A DNA stretch of 64,000 nucleotides from Nocardioides pantholopis (lineage in GTDB: Bacteria > Actinomycetota > Actinomycetes > Propionibacteriales > Nocardioidaceae), in NCBI RefSeq assembly GCF_003710085.1, contig NZ_CP033324.1, forward strand, positions 310,001 to 374,000, given 5' to 3'. The translations under genes were made by a program, and so were the position numbers. Shown here in pieces: positions 15,941 through 25,088 of the stretch (positions within the stretch are counted from its first letter, which is position 1; each line of letters begins with the position of its first letter). Below the pieces are notes generated by a model. The model was not told the DNA's origin and did no database searches. It saw only the letters and a list, made by a program, of their open reading frames with translations.

Positions 15941-17032
15941 ATGCCGTCCATTCGTGCGCGCGCAACCACGACGGTCCGCGGGATCGTCACCAGCGGCCTG
16001 ATCGTTGGCCTGATCACCGGCGTGAGCGCCTGCTCGGTCGTCGGGTCCGGCGACGACGGGGCCGAGCCCGCCGACCGGGTAGTCCTCGTCACCCACGAGT
16101 CCTTCAACCTCCCCGACGAGCTGGTCGCCCGGTTCGAGGACGAGACCGGGCTGGAGCTCACGGTCCGCCCGGCCGGGGACGCCGGGACCCTGACCAACAA
16201 GCTCGTGCTGACCCGCGACAACCCCACCGGCGACGTCGCCTTCGGCGTCGACAACGCCTTCGCCTCCCGCGCCGTCGCCGAGGGCGTCTTCGCGCCGTAC
16301 GCCGCGGAGCTGCCGGAGGGCGCGGAGGCCTTCGCGCTGCCCGGCGACCCGGGTGAGGGTGCGGGTCTGCTCACGCCTGTCGACACCGGCAACGTGTGCG
16401 TCAACGTCGACGACACCTGGTTCGCCGAGCGCGGGCAGCAGCCGCCGGCGACGCTGGAGGACCTGCGCAAGCCGGCCTACCGGGACCTGCTCGTCGTGCC
16501 GGGGGCGGCCACCAGCTCGCCCGGGATGGCCTTCCTGCTGGCCACGATCGCCGAGTACGGCGACCGGTGGCCGGACTACTGGGCGGACCTGATGGCCAAC
16601 GGCGCCAAGCTCACCGACGGCTGGTCGGACGCCTACCAGGCCGAGTTCACCCAGGGCGGCGGCCCCGGCACCCGGCCGATCGTGGTCTCCTACGACTCCT
16701 CGCCGGCGTTCACGCTGGACGAGGAGGGCGGCACCACCACCAGCGCGCTGCTCGACACCTGCTTGCGCCAGGTGGAGTACGCCGGGGTGCTGGCCGGCGC
16801 GGACAACCCGGACGGGGCCGAGCAGCTGGTCGACTTCCTCCTCAGCGACGACGTCCAGGCCGCGCTGCCGGAGAGCATGTACGTCTTCCCGGTCTCCTCG
16901 GCGGTCGAGCTGCCCGAGGACTGGGCGCGGTTCGCGCGCCAGCCCGAGGCGCCCTACGAGCTGGACCCCGCCGAGGTCGACGCCAACCGCGACGCCTGGC
17001 TGCGCGAGTGGAGCGACGTCACCAGCCGATGA
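15941..17032 (+). CDS. thiB: Thiamine ABC transporter, substrate-binding lipoprotein
   Basis: 363 residues. The N-terminus has basic residues, a hydrophobic segment and a lipobox ending GVSAC (Cys about residue 31), so the mature protein is anchored to the outer face of the membrane. The body is a periplasmic-binding fold of the ThiB/TbpA class (VVLVTHESFNLPDELVARFE, GDVAFGVDNAFASRAV, VSYDSSPAF). It delivers thiamine, or its phosphates, to ThiPQ. Control by a TPP riboswitch directly upstream is strong independent support. The stop overlaps thiP by ATGA. Confidence 0.93.
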   Translation: MPSIRARATTTVRGIVTSGLIVGLITGVSACSVVGSGDDGAEPADRVVLVTHESFNLPDELVARFEDETGLELTVRPAGDAGTLTNKLVLTRDNPTGDVAFGVDNAFASRAVAEGVFAPYAAELPEGAEAFALPGDPGEGAGLLTPVDTGNVCVNVDDTWFAERGQQPPATLEDLRKPAYRDLLVVPGAATSSPGMAFLLATIAEYGDRWPDYWADLMANGAKLTDGWSDAYQAEFTQGGGPGTRPIVVSYDSSPAFTLDEEGGTTTSALLDTCLRQVEYAGVLAGADNPDGAEQLVDFLLSDDVQAALPESMYVFPVSSAVELPEDWARFARQPEAPYELDPAEVDANRDAWLREWSDVTSR

Positions 17033-18663
17033 GGCGTCCGCTGACCCTGGTGGCGCTGGCCGCGGCGCCGGTCCTGGCCCTGGGGGTCTTCTTCGTGCTC
17101 CCGGTCACCGGGATGCTGGCCGAGGGCTTCTGGGTGGACGGCCGGTTCGCGCCGGGCGAGGTGCTCGCGGTCCTCGGCCGGCCGCGGGTGCACCGGGTGC
17201 TGTGGTTCACGCTCTGGTCGGCCACGGCCGCGACGGCGGTCGCGGTGCTGCTCGGCCTGCCCGCGGCGTACGCCGTCTCCCGGCTGGCGCTGCCCGGCCG
17301 GGGGGCGCTGCGCGCGGCGCTGATGGTGCCGTTCGTGCTGCCGACGGTGGTCGTGGGCGTGGCGTTCCAGCAGCTGCTCGGCGAGGACGGCCCGCTGGGC
17401 TTCCTCGGGCTGGACGGCAGCCCGGTCGCGATCGTGCTGGGCCTGGCGTTCTTCAACGTCTCGGTGGTGGTGCGGGTGGTCGGCGGTGCCTGGGAGTCGC
17501 TCGACCCGCGTCCCGCGGAGGCGGCCGCCGCGCTGGGCGCCGGGCCGGCCCAGGTCTTCCGCACCGTCACCTGGCCGGCGCTGCGCCCGGCCGTGGTCTC
17601 GGCGGGCAGCGTGGTGTTCCTCTTCTGCGCCGCCGGGTTCGGCGTGGTGCTGACCCTCGGCGGCCTGCGCTACGCCTCGGTCGAGACCGAGATCTACCTG
17701 CTCACCACGAACCTGCTCGACCTCCAGGCAGCCGCCGCGCTCTCGGTGCTCCAGCTGCTGGTGGTCGGCTCGTTGCTACTGGTCGCGGGCCGGCTGCGGG
17801 CGGTCCCCGACGCCCGGGTGGCCCGCACGGTGGCCCGTCCGCGTGCGGCCCGACGCGGCGACGTCCCGGTGCTCCTGGCCACGGCGCTGCTGGTGGTCTA
17901 CGTGGCCGCCCCGGTGCTGACGCTGGTGGCCGGCTCGCTGCGCGTCGACGGGGCCTGGAGCCTGGCCAACTACCGCGCGCTCGGCACCGAGGGGTCCGAG
18001 CAGGCGCTGCTGGTCCCGGTCACCGCGGCGCTGGGCAACTCGGTGCGCACCGCCGTCGACGCGACCTGGATGGCCGTGCTGCTCGGCCTGCTGGTCGCGG
18101 TGGTCGTGACCGGCCGCTCGCGCTCCCGGGCGGAGCGCCGGGTGCGCGGCCTCCTGGACGGGTTCTTCATGCTGCCGCTGGGCGTCTCGGCCGTGACCGT
18201 GGGGTTCGGCTTCCTGATCACGCTGGACCGGCCGCCGCTGGACCTGCGCGACTCCGGGCTGCTGGTGCCGGTCGCCCAGGCGCTGGTCGCGCTGCCGCTG
18301 GTGGTGCGCACGCTGGTGCCGGTCCTCCAGGGGATCGACGACCGGCAGCGGCAGGCCGCGGCCTCGCTCGGTGCGGGCCCGCTGCGCAGCGCGCTGACCG
18401 TCGACCTGCCGATCGTGTGGAAGCCGCTGCTGGCCGCCGCCGGTTTCGCGTTCGCGGTCTCGCTGGGGGAGTTCGGCGCCACCTCGTTCCTGGCCCGCGA
18501 GGACGCCCCCACGCTGCCGGTCGTGATCTTCCGGCTGATCGGACACCCGGGGGCGATGAACTACGGCATGGCCCTGGCCGGCTCCGTGGTGCTCGCGGCC
18601 ACGACCGCCGTGGTGATGCTGGCCGTCGAGCGGCTGCGCGTCGGCTCGGTGGGGACGTTCTGA
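17029..18663 (+). CDS. thiP: Thiamine ABC transporter, permease
   Basis: 544 residues, a double-length permease made of two homologous halves with about 11-12 transmembrane segments. Each half has an EAA-type loop that contacts the ATPase (EAAAALGAGPAQVFRTVTWP in the first, QAAASLGAGPLRSALTVDLP in the second). ATG 17029 overlaps the thiB stop and the TGA at 18661 overlaps thiQ, so all three genes are coupled. Function follows from the TPP riboswitch and the operon. Confidence 0.93.
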   Translation: MRRPLTLVALAAAPVLALGVFFVLPVTGMLAEGFWVDGRFAPGEVLAVLGRPRVHRVLWFTLWSATAATAVAVLLGLPAAYAVSRLALPGRGALRAALMVPFVLPTVVVGVAFQQLLGEDGPLGFLGLDGSPVAIVLGLAFFNVSVVVRVVGGAWESLDPRPAEAAAALGAGPAQVFRTVTWPALRPAVVSAGSVVFLFCAAGFGVVLTLGGLRYASVETEIYLLTTNLLDLQAAAALSVLQLLVVGSLLLVAGRLRAVPDARVARTVARPRAARRGDVPVLLATALLVVYVAAPVLTLVAGSLRVDGAWSLANYRALGTEGSEQALLVPVTAALGNSVRTAVDATWMAVLLGLLVAVVVTGRSRSRAERRVRGLLDGFFMLPLGVSAVTVGFGFLITLDRPPLDLRDSGLLVPVAQALVALPLVVRTLVPVLQGIDDRQRQAAASLGAGPLRSALTVDLPIVWKPLLAAAGFAFAVSLGEFGATSFLAREDAPTLPVVIFRLIGHPGAMNYGMALAGSVVLAATTAVVMLAVERLRVGSVGTF

Positions 18664-19652
18664 TGCTGACGATCACCGACGCGAGCGTGGCCTACGACGG
18701 GGTCCCGGTGGTCCGCGACGTCAGCCTCGGGCTCGCCGACGGCGCCGTGCTGGCGGTGCTCGGGCCCTCCGGCAGCGGGAAGTCCACGCTGCTGCGGGCG
18801 GTCGCCGGCCTGGAGCCGCTCGCCGCCGGCTCGGTCGCCTGGGACGGTCGCGACCTGGCCCGGGTGCCGACCCACAAACGCGGCTTCGCGCTGATGTTCC
18901 AGGACGGCCAGCTCTTCGACCACCTCACGGTGGGCCGCAACGTCGGCTACGCGCTGCGGCTGCGCCGCGACCGGCACGAGGCCGACCGGGTGGCGGAGCT
19001 GCTGGCTCTGGTCGGCCTCACCGGGTACGCCGACCGGCTGCCCGGCACGCTCTCCGGTGGCGAGCGGCAGCGGGTGGCGCTGGCTCGCGCGCTCGCCGTA
19101 CGTCCCCGGCTGCTGCTGCTCGACGAGCCGCTCTCGGCGCTCGACGCGGGGCTGCGCGAGCGGCTGGCCCTGGACCTGCGCGGGATCCTGCGCGAGTCCG
19201 GCACCACCGCGCTGATGGTGACCCACGACCACGAGGAGGCCTTCACGGTCGCGGACCGGCTGGCCGTGATGCGCGCGGGCCGGCTGGTGCAGGAGGGCGA
19301 GATCGGCGACGTCTGGCGCGAGCCGGCGGACCCGGAGACCGCGCTGTTCCTCGGCTACGCCCGGGTGCTGCGGGGTCCGCAGGCGTCGGCGGTGCTAGCC
19401 GCCGCGGGGCTGGCGCCGGCACCCGCGGTCGCCGTACGGCGCTCGGCGCTGACAGTCGCCGACGGGGGCCGGCTGCGTGCGGTGGTGGTCTCCGCCCGCG
19501 CCACGCCCGGGCAGGCGCGCCTCGTCGTCGACGTCGAGGGCGTCGGCGAGCTCGACGCCGTGGCCGGCCTGGACCGGCCCCCGGGCCCGGGGGAGACGGT
19601 GCGGCTGGCGGTCGACCCCGGCCGGGTGGCAGTGCTGGCGGCCGGGAGCTAG
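18663..19652 (+). CDS. thiQ: Thiamine ABC transporter, ATP-binding protein
   Basis: 329 residues. Walker A GPSGSGKST (about residues 34-42), Q-loop MFQDGQLF, signature LSGGERQRVALARAL, Walker B LLLLDEPLSALD and H-loop VTHDHEEAF are all intact. The C-terminal 100 residues form a regulatory beta domain of the MOI/TOBE kind found in transporters of the CUT1/thiamine/iron group. ATG 18663 shares bases with the thiP stop. It energises uptake through ThiP. About 55 nt separate its end from the next promoter. Confidence 0.93.
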   Translation: MLTITDASVAYDGVPVVRDVSLGLADGAVLAVLGPSGSGKSTLLRAVAGLEPLAAGSVAWDGRDLARVPTHKRGFALMFQDGQLFDHLTVGRNVGYALRLRRDRHEADRVAELLALVGLTGYADRLPGTLSGGERQRVALARALAVRPRLLLLDEPLSALDAGLRERLALDLRGILRESGTTALMVTHDHEEAFTVADRLAVMRAGRLVQEGEIGDVWREPADPETALFLGYARVLRGPQASAVLAAAGLAPAPAVAVRRSALTVADGGRLRAVVVSARATPGQARLVVDVEGVGELDAVAGLDRPPGPGETVRLAVDPGRVAVLAAGS

Positions 19653-19695
19653 CCCGGCGCCTGCCGGCCCTGCTGGGTCCTGCTGCGGCATTGCC

Positions 19696-19701
19696 TAGAC
19701 T
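19696..19701 (+). promoter_or_regulatory. -10 element (TAGACT) for leaderless PAP2-like gene
   Basis: TAGACT ends 6 nt before GTG 19708. Confidence 0.6.
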
Positions 19702-19707
19702 GCGGGC

Positions 19708-20748
19708 GTGTATCGACGCTCCTACTCCCTGCTCGTCGTGCTCGCCGTCGTCATGGGGGTCTGGGCCGCGATCACCGCCGCCGTGCTGGACCGCCCGCTG
19801 ATCGACCCCGAGGGCAGCTTCCTGGGCCCGTCCTGGCTGCGGCTGCCGCTGCTGCTCGGCGGCGCGCTGCTGCTCGACCTGGGGCCGCGGACGCTGTGGC
19901 TGTCGCGAGGCAAGCCCGCGGCGATGCCGGCGATCTTCAAGGACCGGTGGCACAGCCACTGGAACCGGGAGCGGCTGCTGCTGGTCTCGCTCGGGATCGT
20001 GTGCTTCTACGTGATCTACGTCTGCTACCGCAACCTCAAGTCGTTCCTGCCGATGGTCAACGAGACCATGTACGACCGCGAGCTGCACATGATCGACCGG
20101 GCGCTGTTCTTCGGCTACGAGCCGGCGAAGGTGCTGCACCAGATCTTCGGCACCACGATCACCGCCCACACCCTGTCCTGGATCTACCTCACCTTCATCC
20201 CGATGGTGGCGATCCTGGTCACGGTCTGGCTGGTGTGGTCGCGCAACCTCTCCTTCGGCTGGTGGTTCGTCACCGCCCAGGGCATCGCGTGGTCCCTCGG
20301 CACGGTCTCCTACTACCTGCTGCCGACGCTCGGCCCCGGCCTGGAGTACGGCTGGCTGTACAACGACCTGGCCCATACCGGCACCACGGACCTGATGAAC
20401 TCCCTGGTCAACGCGCGCCAGAAGGTGATCTGGGGCGAGGGGGAGGCCCAGACCGTCGCCGGGTTCGCCAGCCTGCACACCGCGATCACGCTGCTGTGGG
20501 CGCTGATGATCCAGTACACGGTCCGCAACCGGGTGATCCGCATCCTCGCCTGGGTGAACTTCGGCCTCACCGTGATCGCGACGCTCTACTTCGGCTGGCA
20601 CTACGTCGCCGACGACGTCGCGGGGATCCTGATCGCGCTGGTCGCCTTCTACGTCGGCGGGCTGGCCACCGGCCAGAAGTTCGACAGGCACCTGCTCTCC
20701 GCCCACCCGACGACCACGACGTCGGCGGTGCCGGTCAGCCGGGAGTGA
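19708..20748 (+). CDS. PAP2-superfamily membrane phosphatase or inositol-phosphotransferase-like protein
   Basis: 346 residues with six or seven hydrophobic segments, starting at a leaderless GTG. The PAP2 hallmarks are GFASLHTAI (equivalent to the SGH motif) around residue 250 and LYFGWHYVADDVAG (the SRxxxxxHxxxD-type motif) near residue 295. The extended length and layout recall Aur1/Ipt1-like proteins of actinobacteria. It probably acts on a lipid phosphate or phospho-headgroup at the outer face of the membrane. The exact substrate is unknown. No operon partner. Confidence 0.8.
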   Translation: MYRRSYSLLVVLAVVMGVWAAITAAVLDRPLIDPEGSFLGPSWLRLPLLLGGALLLDLGPRTLWLSRGKPAAMPAIFKDRWHSHWNRERLLLVSLGIVCFYVIYVCYRNLKSFLPMVNETMYDRELHMIDRALFFGYEPAKVLHQIFGTTITAHTLSWIYLTFIPMVAILVTVWLVWSRNLSFGWWFVTAQGIAWSLGTVSYYLLPTLGPGLEYGWLYNDLAHTGTTDLMNSLVNARQKVIWGEGEAQTVAGFASLHTAITLLWALMIQYTVRNRVIRILAWVNFGLTVIATLYFGWHYVADDVAGILIALVAFYVGGLATGQKFDRHLLSAHPTTTTSAVPVSRE

Positions 20749-20821
20749 GCATGGCGGGACCGGTCCGGTCCGCGACGTACGCCACGTCTGACCGTCCGCC
20801 GCCGTGGGTACGTGCCAACCC

Positions 20822-22858
20822 ATGTCGAACCAGACCGTCCCGCCGTCCTCCGCCGAGAACGTCCCGTCCACCGCCCCGCCGGCGACGCCCGCGAGCGACA
20901 CCGACGCCGACGTCGAGTCGAAGACCGGCTACATCCAGCCGGTCGTCGACGTCGCGGCGCTCACCGAGTTCCTCGACGGCCGGTACGCCGAGGTGCGGGA
21001 CCTGGTCCGGGCCAACCTCGCCGAGCACGCCGCCGTGCTCGAGGACGCCGAGACGATGGACGTCGACGACTTCCGGGAGCGGGTCAAGGAGATCGTGGTC
21101 GGGATGGCGGCCACCGGCCAGACCGGCATGGGCTTCCCGGAGGAGTACGGCGGGGGCGGCGACATCGGCGCCTCGGTGGCCGCCTTCGAGACCCTCGCGT
21201 ACGGCGACCTCTCGGTCCTGGTCAAGGTCGGCGTGCAGTTCGGCCTGTTCGGCGGCGCGATCCTCCAGCTGGGCGGCAAGCACCACCACGACGCCTACCT
21301 CGCGGACCTGATCACCGGGAAGCTGATGGGCTGCTTCGCGATGACCGAGTCCGGCCACGGGTCCAACGTCCAGGCCCTCGGCACCGTCGCGACCTACGAC
21401 GCGGCGAGCGAGGAGTTCGTGATCACGACTCCCCGCGAGGACGCCCGCAAGGACTACATCGGCAACGCGGCCCGGCACGCCCGGGTCGCGGTCGTCTTCG
21501 CCCAGCTCGAGCTGGACGGCTCCTCCGAGGGGGTGCACGCGTTCGTGGTGCCGATCCGCGACGAGGACGGGAACCCGCTCCCCGGCGTCCGGATCGAGGA
21601 CGACGGGCTGAAGATGGGCCTCAACGGCGTCGACAACGGCCGGATCTGGTTCGACCGGGTCCGGGTGCCGCGCGACGCGCTGCTGAACCGGTTCGCCGAC
21701 GTCGCCGCCGACGGCACCTACTCCAGCGCGATCCAGAGCCCCGGGCGGCGCTTCTTCACGATGCTCGGCACCCTCATCCAGGGCCGGGTGTGCGTCGGCG
21801 GCGCCGGCATCAATGCAGCGAAGGTCGCGCTCGCGATCGCCGTCCACTACGCGCTGCGCCGCCGCCAGTTCGAGGCGACCGGCACCGGCCAGGAGGAGCT
21901 GCTGCTCGACTACGGGCTGCACCAGCGCCGGCTGCTGCCGCTGCTGGCCCGGACCTACGCCCTGCACTTCGCCCAGGAGGTCGTCGCCGGCCAGCTGCAC
22001 GACGTCACGATGGGCATCGTCACCGACGAGCACACCAAGCGGGAGCTGGAGTCGCGCGCGGCCGGGACCAAGGCGCTCGGCACCTGGCACGCCACCGAGA
22101 CCATCCAGGAGTGCCGCGAGGCGTGCGGCGGCGCCGGCTACCTCGCGGTGAACCGGTTCGCCGCGCTCAAGGCCGACACCGACGTGTTCACGACCTTCGA
22201 GGGCGACAACCACGTGCTGCTCCAGCTGGTCGCCAAGGGCCTGCTGACCGACTACGCCAGCGAGTTCGAGGACATGGACCAGCTCGGCATGGTCCGCTTC
22301 GTCACCGGCCTGGCCGTCGAGACCGTCATCGAGAAGACCGCCGTGCACAAGCTGCTGGAGCGGATCAAGGACGTGCTCCCCGGCGGGGACCAGTGGGACC
22401 AGGACGCCGGCCTGCTGGACCCCAACTACCAGCTCGCGATGCTCCGCTTCCGCGAGGAGCACATGCTCGCCGGCGCCGCCCGCCGGCTCAAGCGCGGCAT
22501 CGACGACAAGCTCAACCCCGGGGAGGTGTTCTCCCGGGTGCAGGACCACGTGATCGCGGCCGCCCGCGCCCACGTGGACCGGCTGGTGCTCGAGGCGTTC
22601 GTGGAGAAGACCCGCGAGATGCCCGACGGCGACAACAAGGTCGCGCTGAACCTGCTGTGCGACCTCTACGCGCTGAGCACGATCGAGGCGGACCGGGCCT
22701 GGTTCCTCGAGCACGGTCGGCTCTCGGTGGCCCGGTCGAAGGCGATCAGCCGCGAGATCGGCAGCCTGTGCCGCAAGATCCGGCCGCTCGCCGGCGACCT
22801 CGTGGACGCCTTCGGCGTACCGCCGCAGATGCTGCGCTCGCCGGACCTGCTGGGCTGA
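20822..22858 (+). CDS. Acyl-CoA dehydrogenase, long acyl-CoA oxidase-like form
   Basis: 678 residues from ATG 20822; an in-frame GTG at 20804 is an alternative. It is much longer than ordinary acyl-CoA dehydrogenases (about 380) and has the acyl-CoA oxidase layout: N-terminal helical domain, FAD-binding middle domain (FAMTESGHGSNVQAL near residue 175), the helical core with YALRRRQFE, then a C-terminal extension of about 200 residues. CREACGGAGYLA and FTTFEGDNHVLLQ are the catalytic-region motifs of this group. Role: alpha,beta-oxidation of an acyl-CoA with FAD. The substrate chain length is not predictable. It ends in a strong shared terminator. Confidence 0.9.
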   Translation: MSNQTVPPSSAENVPSTAPPATPASDTDADVESKTGYIQPVVDVAALTEFLDGRYAEVRDLVRANLAEHAAVLEDAETMDVDDFRERVKEIVVGMAATGQTGMGFPEEYGGGGDIGASVAAFETLAYGDLSVLVKVGVQFGLFGGAILQLGGKHHHDAYLADLITGKLMGCFAMTESGHGSNVQALGTVATYDAASEEFVITTPREDARKDYIGNAARHARVAVVFAQLELDGSSEGVHAFVVPIRDEDGNPLPGVRIEDDGLKMGLNGVDNGRIWFDRVRVPRDALLNRFADVAADGTYSSAIQSPGRRFFTMLGTLIQGRVCVGGAGINAAKVALAIAVHYALRRRQFEATGTGQEELLLDYGLHQRRLLPLLARTYALHFAQEVVAGQLHDVTMGIVTDEHTKRELESRAAGTKALGTWHATETIQECREACGGAGYLAVNRFAALKADTDVFTTFEGDNHVLLQLVAKGLLTDYASEFEDMDQLGMVRFVTGLAVETVIEKTAVHKLLERIKDVLPGGDQWDQDAGLLDPNYQLAMLRFREEHMLAGAARRLKRGIDDKLNPGEVFSRVQDHVIAAARAHVDRLVLEAFVEKTREMPDGDNKVALNLLCDLYALSTIEADRAWFLEHGRLSVARSKAISREIGSLCRKIRPLAGDLVDAFGVPPQMLRSPDLLG

Positions 22859-22899
22859 GGGCCGGTCCCCCACGGGCGCCCGCACACCCCGACACGCAA

Positions 22900-22942
22900 G
22901 TACGGCGCGGCGCGACCCACGCGGGGTCGCGCCGCGCCGTAC
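22900..22942. terminator. Bidirectional terminator, perfect 19-bp stem
   Basis: Arms GTACGGCGCGGCGCGACCC and its exact complement enclose the loop ACGCG. It lies between the convergent acyl-CoA dehydrogenase and pyrophosphatase genes. Confidence 0.85.
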
Positions 22943-22960
22943 GCGCGATGGTGCTGGGGC

Positions 22961-23455
22961 TCAGTGCCCGGGCTCGTCCTTGGCGCGCTGGAACGAGGCG
23001 CGCACCTCGGCCTCGGCCTCGGCGCGGCCGACCCACTCCGCGCCCTCGACGGACTTGCCGGGCTCGAGGTCCTTGTAGACCTCGAAGAAGTGCTGGATCT
23101 CCAGGCGGTCGAACTTGGAGACGTGGCTGATGTCGCGCAGGTGCTCCAGGCGCGGGTCGGTCGACGGGACGCACAGCACCTTGTCGTCGCCGCCGGCCTC
23201 GTCGGTCATCCGGAACATGCCGATCGCGCGGCACTTGATCAGGCAGCCCGGGAAGGTCGGCTCCTGGAGGAGCACGAGCGCGTCCAGCGGGTCGCCGTCC
23301 ATGCCGAGGGTGTCCTCGATGAAGCCGTAGTCGGCGGGATACTGCGTCGAGGTGAAGAGAGTGCGGTCCAGGCGCAGTCGGCCGGACACGTGGTCGACCT
23401 CGTACTTGTTGCGCTGCCCCTTCGGGATCTCCACCAGTACGTCGAACTCCAGCAC
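22961..23455 (-). CDS. ppa: Inorganic pyrophosphatase (family I)
   Basis: Hydrolyses pyrophosphate to phosphate, pulling biosynthetic reactions forward. 164 residues from GTG 23455 with GGAGG 5 nt upstream. The active-site signature [10 protein letters not shown] is present, preceded by [13 protein letters not shown], and [13 protein letters not shown] near the N-terminus supplies the Lys/Arg/Glu set. Length and motifs match the compact bacterial PPase. It diverges from dacB over 136 bp. Confidence 0.96.
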   Translation of the reverse strand: MLEFDVLVEIPKGQRNKYEVDHVSGRLRLDRTLFTSTQYPADYGFIEDTLGMDGDPLDALVLLQEPTFPGCLIKCRAIGMFRMTDEAGGDDKVLCVPSTDPRLEHLRDISHVSKFDRLEIQHFFEVYKDLEPGKSVEGAEWVGRAEAEAEVRASFQRAKDEPGH

Positions 23456-23591
23456 GTTTCCTCCGTGATGCCGCCGGCCCGGCAGGGCCCTCGCTCGGGG
23501 CGAGATGTGTCGTCAGGTCAGGGTGCCCGCGCACGGGCAGACGCAAGTCTCCCGCACAATGGCCCCCGAGAACCAACGGGAGGACGAATAG

Positions 23592-25079
23592 GTGCGGCGA
23601 CGTGATGCACGCCACGGTCAGCGCAGCAGCGAGCACGGGCGGGTCGTGACCTGGCTGGCGCTGCTGCTGGTGCTCGTGGTCGGCAGTGCCGCCTTCGTCG
23701 GGTACCGCACCGACCTCGCCGACCCGTGGCTCGAGGACGGCTGGGTGGGGGAGCGTCTCGACGACGTCTTCGGCGAGCAGGAGCCGCCCGGGCCGGAGGC
23801 CGTCGCCGCCCCCGCGGGCCTGGACCTGCCGGACGTGGTGACCCCGGGGCCGGTGGCGGACGCGGCCCTCGCGGCGCCCCTCGACGCCCGGGCGGTACGC
23901 CGCGCGCTCGCGCCGTACCTGCGCGACGACGACCTCGGCCGCCACGTGCTCGCCGCGGTGGGCGGGCTGGACGCCGCTGCCCCGGTCTTCACCCAGGGCG
24001 GCGGCACCGCGATCCCGGCGTCCACGACCAAGGTGCTGACAGCTGTCGCGGCCCTCTCCGTGCTCGACCCGGCCCAGGCCTTCACCACCCGCGTGGTCCG
24101 CGAGGGCAACCGGGTGACGCTGGTCGGCGGCGGGGACCCGCTGCTCGCGGCCGCCCCGCCCGAGGAGCCGACGACTCCGCGGCCCGCCGACGTGGTGACG
24201 CTGGCCCGGCAGGCTGCGCAGGCGCTGCTGGCCCAGGGCGTGACCCGGGTTCGGCTGGACTACGACGACTCGCTCTTCTCGGGCCCGGCGGTCAACCCGC
24301 GCTGGCCCGCGAGCTACGTCCCCGACGGCGTCGTCGCGCCGATCGGCGCGCTCTGGGTGGACCAGGGCCGGCCGGCGCAGGGCACCGGCCGCGTGGCCGA
24401 CCCGGCCCGGGCCGCCGCCGACGCGTTCGCGACCGCGCTCACCGACGCCGGCGTCGCCGTGGCCGGCCGGCCCCGCCACGCGGTCGCCGGCGGCGCCGCG
24501 ATCCCGGTGGCGGAGGTCGTGGGGCCGACGGTCCAGGACGTGGTCGAGCGGGTGCTGCTGGTCAGCGACAACGAGGCCTCCGAGGTGCTGGTGCGCCAGC
24601 TGGGCCTCGCCGGGGCCGGCGAGGGCAGCACCACCGCCGGGCTCCGGGTGGTCCGCGACGCGCTCGCCCAGGCCGGGGTGCCGACCGGCGACCTGGTCCT
24701 GCACGACGGGTCCGGGCTGTCCCGGGCGAACCGGATCGCGCCCGGCACCCTGCTGGCGGCCCTGCGGCTGGCGGCCACGGACCCCCGCCCCCAGCTGCGC
24801 GGCGTGCTCGCCTCGCTGCCGGTGGCGGCGTACACCGGCTCGCTCTCGGAGCGCTTCGACGAGGCAGCCCCCGCGGGCCGCGGCCGGGTGCGGGCCAAGA
24901 CCGGCACGTTGACCGGCGTCAGCAGCCTCGCCGGGATCGCCACCGGCGTCGACGGGACGCCGATGCTGTTCGTGCTGATGGCCGACCGGGTGGCGACCGA
25001 CGACACCCTCGGCGCGCGGGACGCGCTGGACGGCGCCGCCGCAGCGCTCGGCGCCTGCCGCTGCGGCACTGCCGGGTAG
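23592..25079 (+). CDS. dacB: D-alanyl-D-alanine carboxypeptidase / endopeptidase (PBP4, S13)
   Basis: Trims or cleaves peptidoglycan cross-bridges outside the membrane. 495 residues from GTG 23592 with GGGAGGAC about 7 nt upstream. A basic N-terminus and one hydrophobic segment (about residues 18-37) act as signal or anchor. The penicillin-binding motifs are SxxK as Ser144-Thr-Thr-Lys147 (PASTTKVLTA), SxN as SDN in LLVSDNEASE, and KTG in RAKTGTLTGVSS. It heads the conserved block with the DUF2342 protease and tilS, as in other actinobacteria. Confidence 0.93.
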   Translation: MRRRDARHGQRSSEHGRVVTWLALLLVLVVGSAAFVGYRTDLADPWLEDGWVGERLDDVFGEQEPPGPEAVAAPAGLDLPDVVTPGPVADAALAAPLDARAVRRALAPYLRDDDLGRHVLAAVGGLDAAAPVFTQGGGTAIPASTTKVLTAVAALSVLDPAQAFTTRVVREGNRVTLVGGGDPLLAAAPPEEPTTPRPADVVTLARQAAQALLAQGVTRVRLDYDDSLFSGPAVNPRWPASYVPDGVVAPIGALWVDQGRPAQGTGRVADPARAAADAFATALTDAGVAVAGRPRHAVAGGAAIPVAEVVGPTVQDVVERVLLVSDNEASEVLVRQLGLAGAGEGSTTAGLRVVRDALAQAGVPTGDLVLHDGSGLSRANRIAPGTLLAALRLAATDPRPQLRGVLASLPVAAYTGSLSERFDEAAPAGRGRVRAKTGTLTGVSSLAGIATGVDGTPMLFVLMADRVATDDTLGARDALDGAAAALGACRCGTAG

Positions 25080-25082
25080 TTT
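25077..25082 (+). promoter_or_regulatory. -10 element (TAGTTT) inside the dacB stop codon
   Basis: TAGTTT shares its TAG with the dacB stop and ends 6 nt before ATG 25089, predicting a leaderless second transcript. Confidence 0.5.
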
Positions 25083-25088
25083 CGAGCC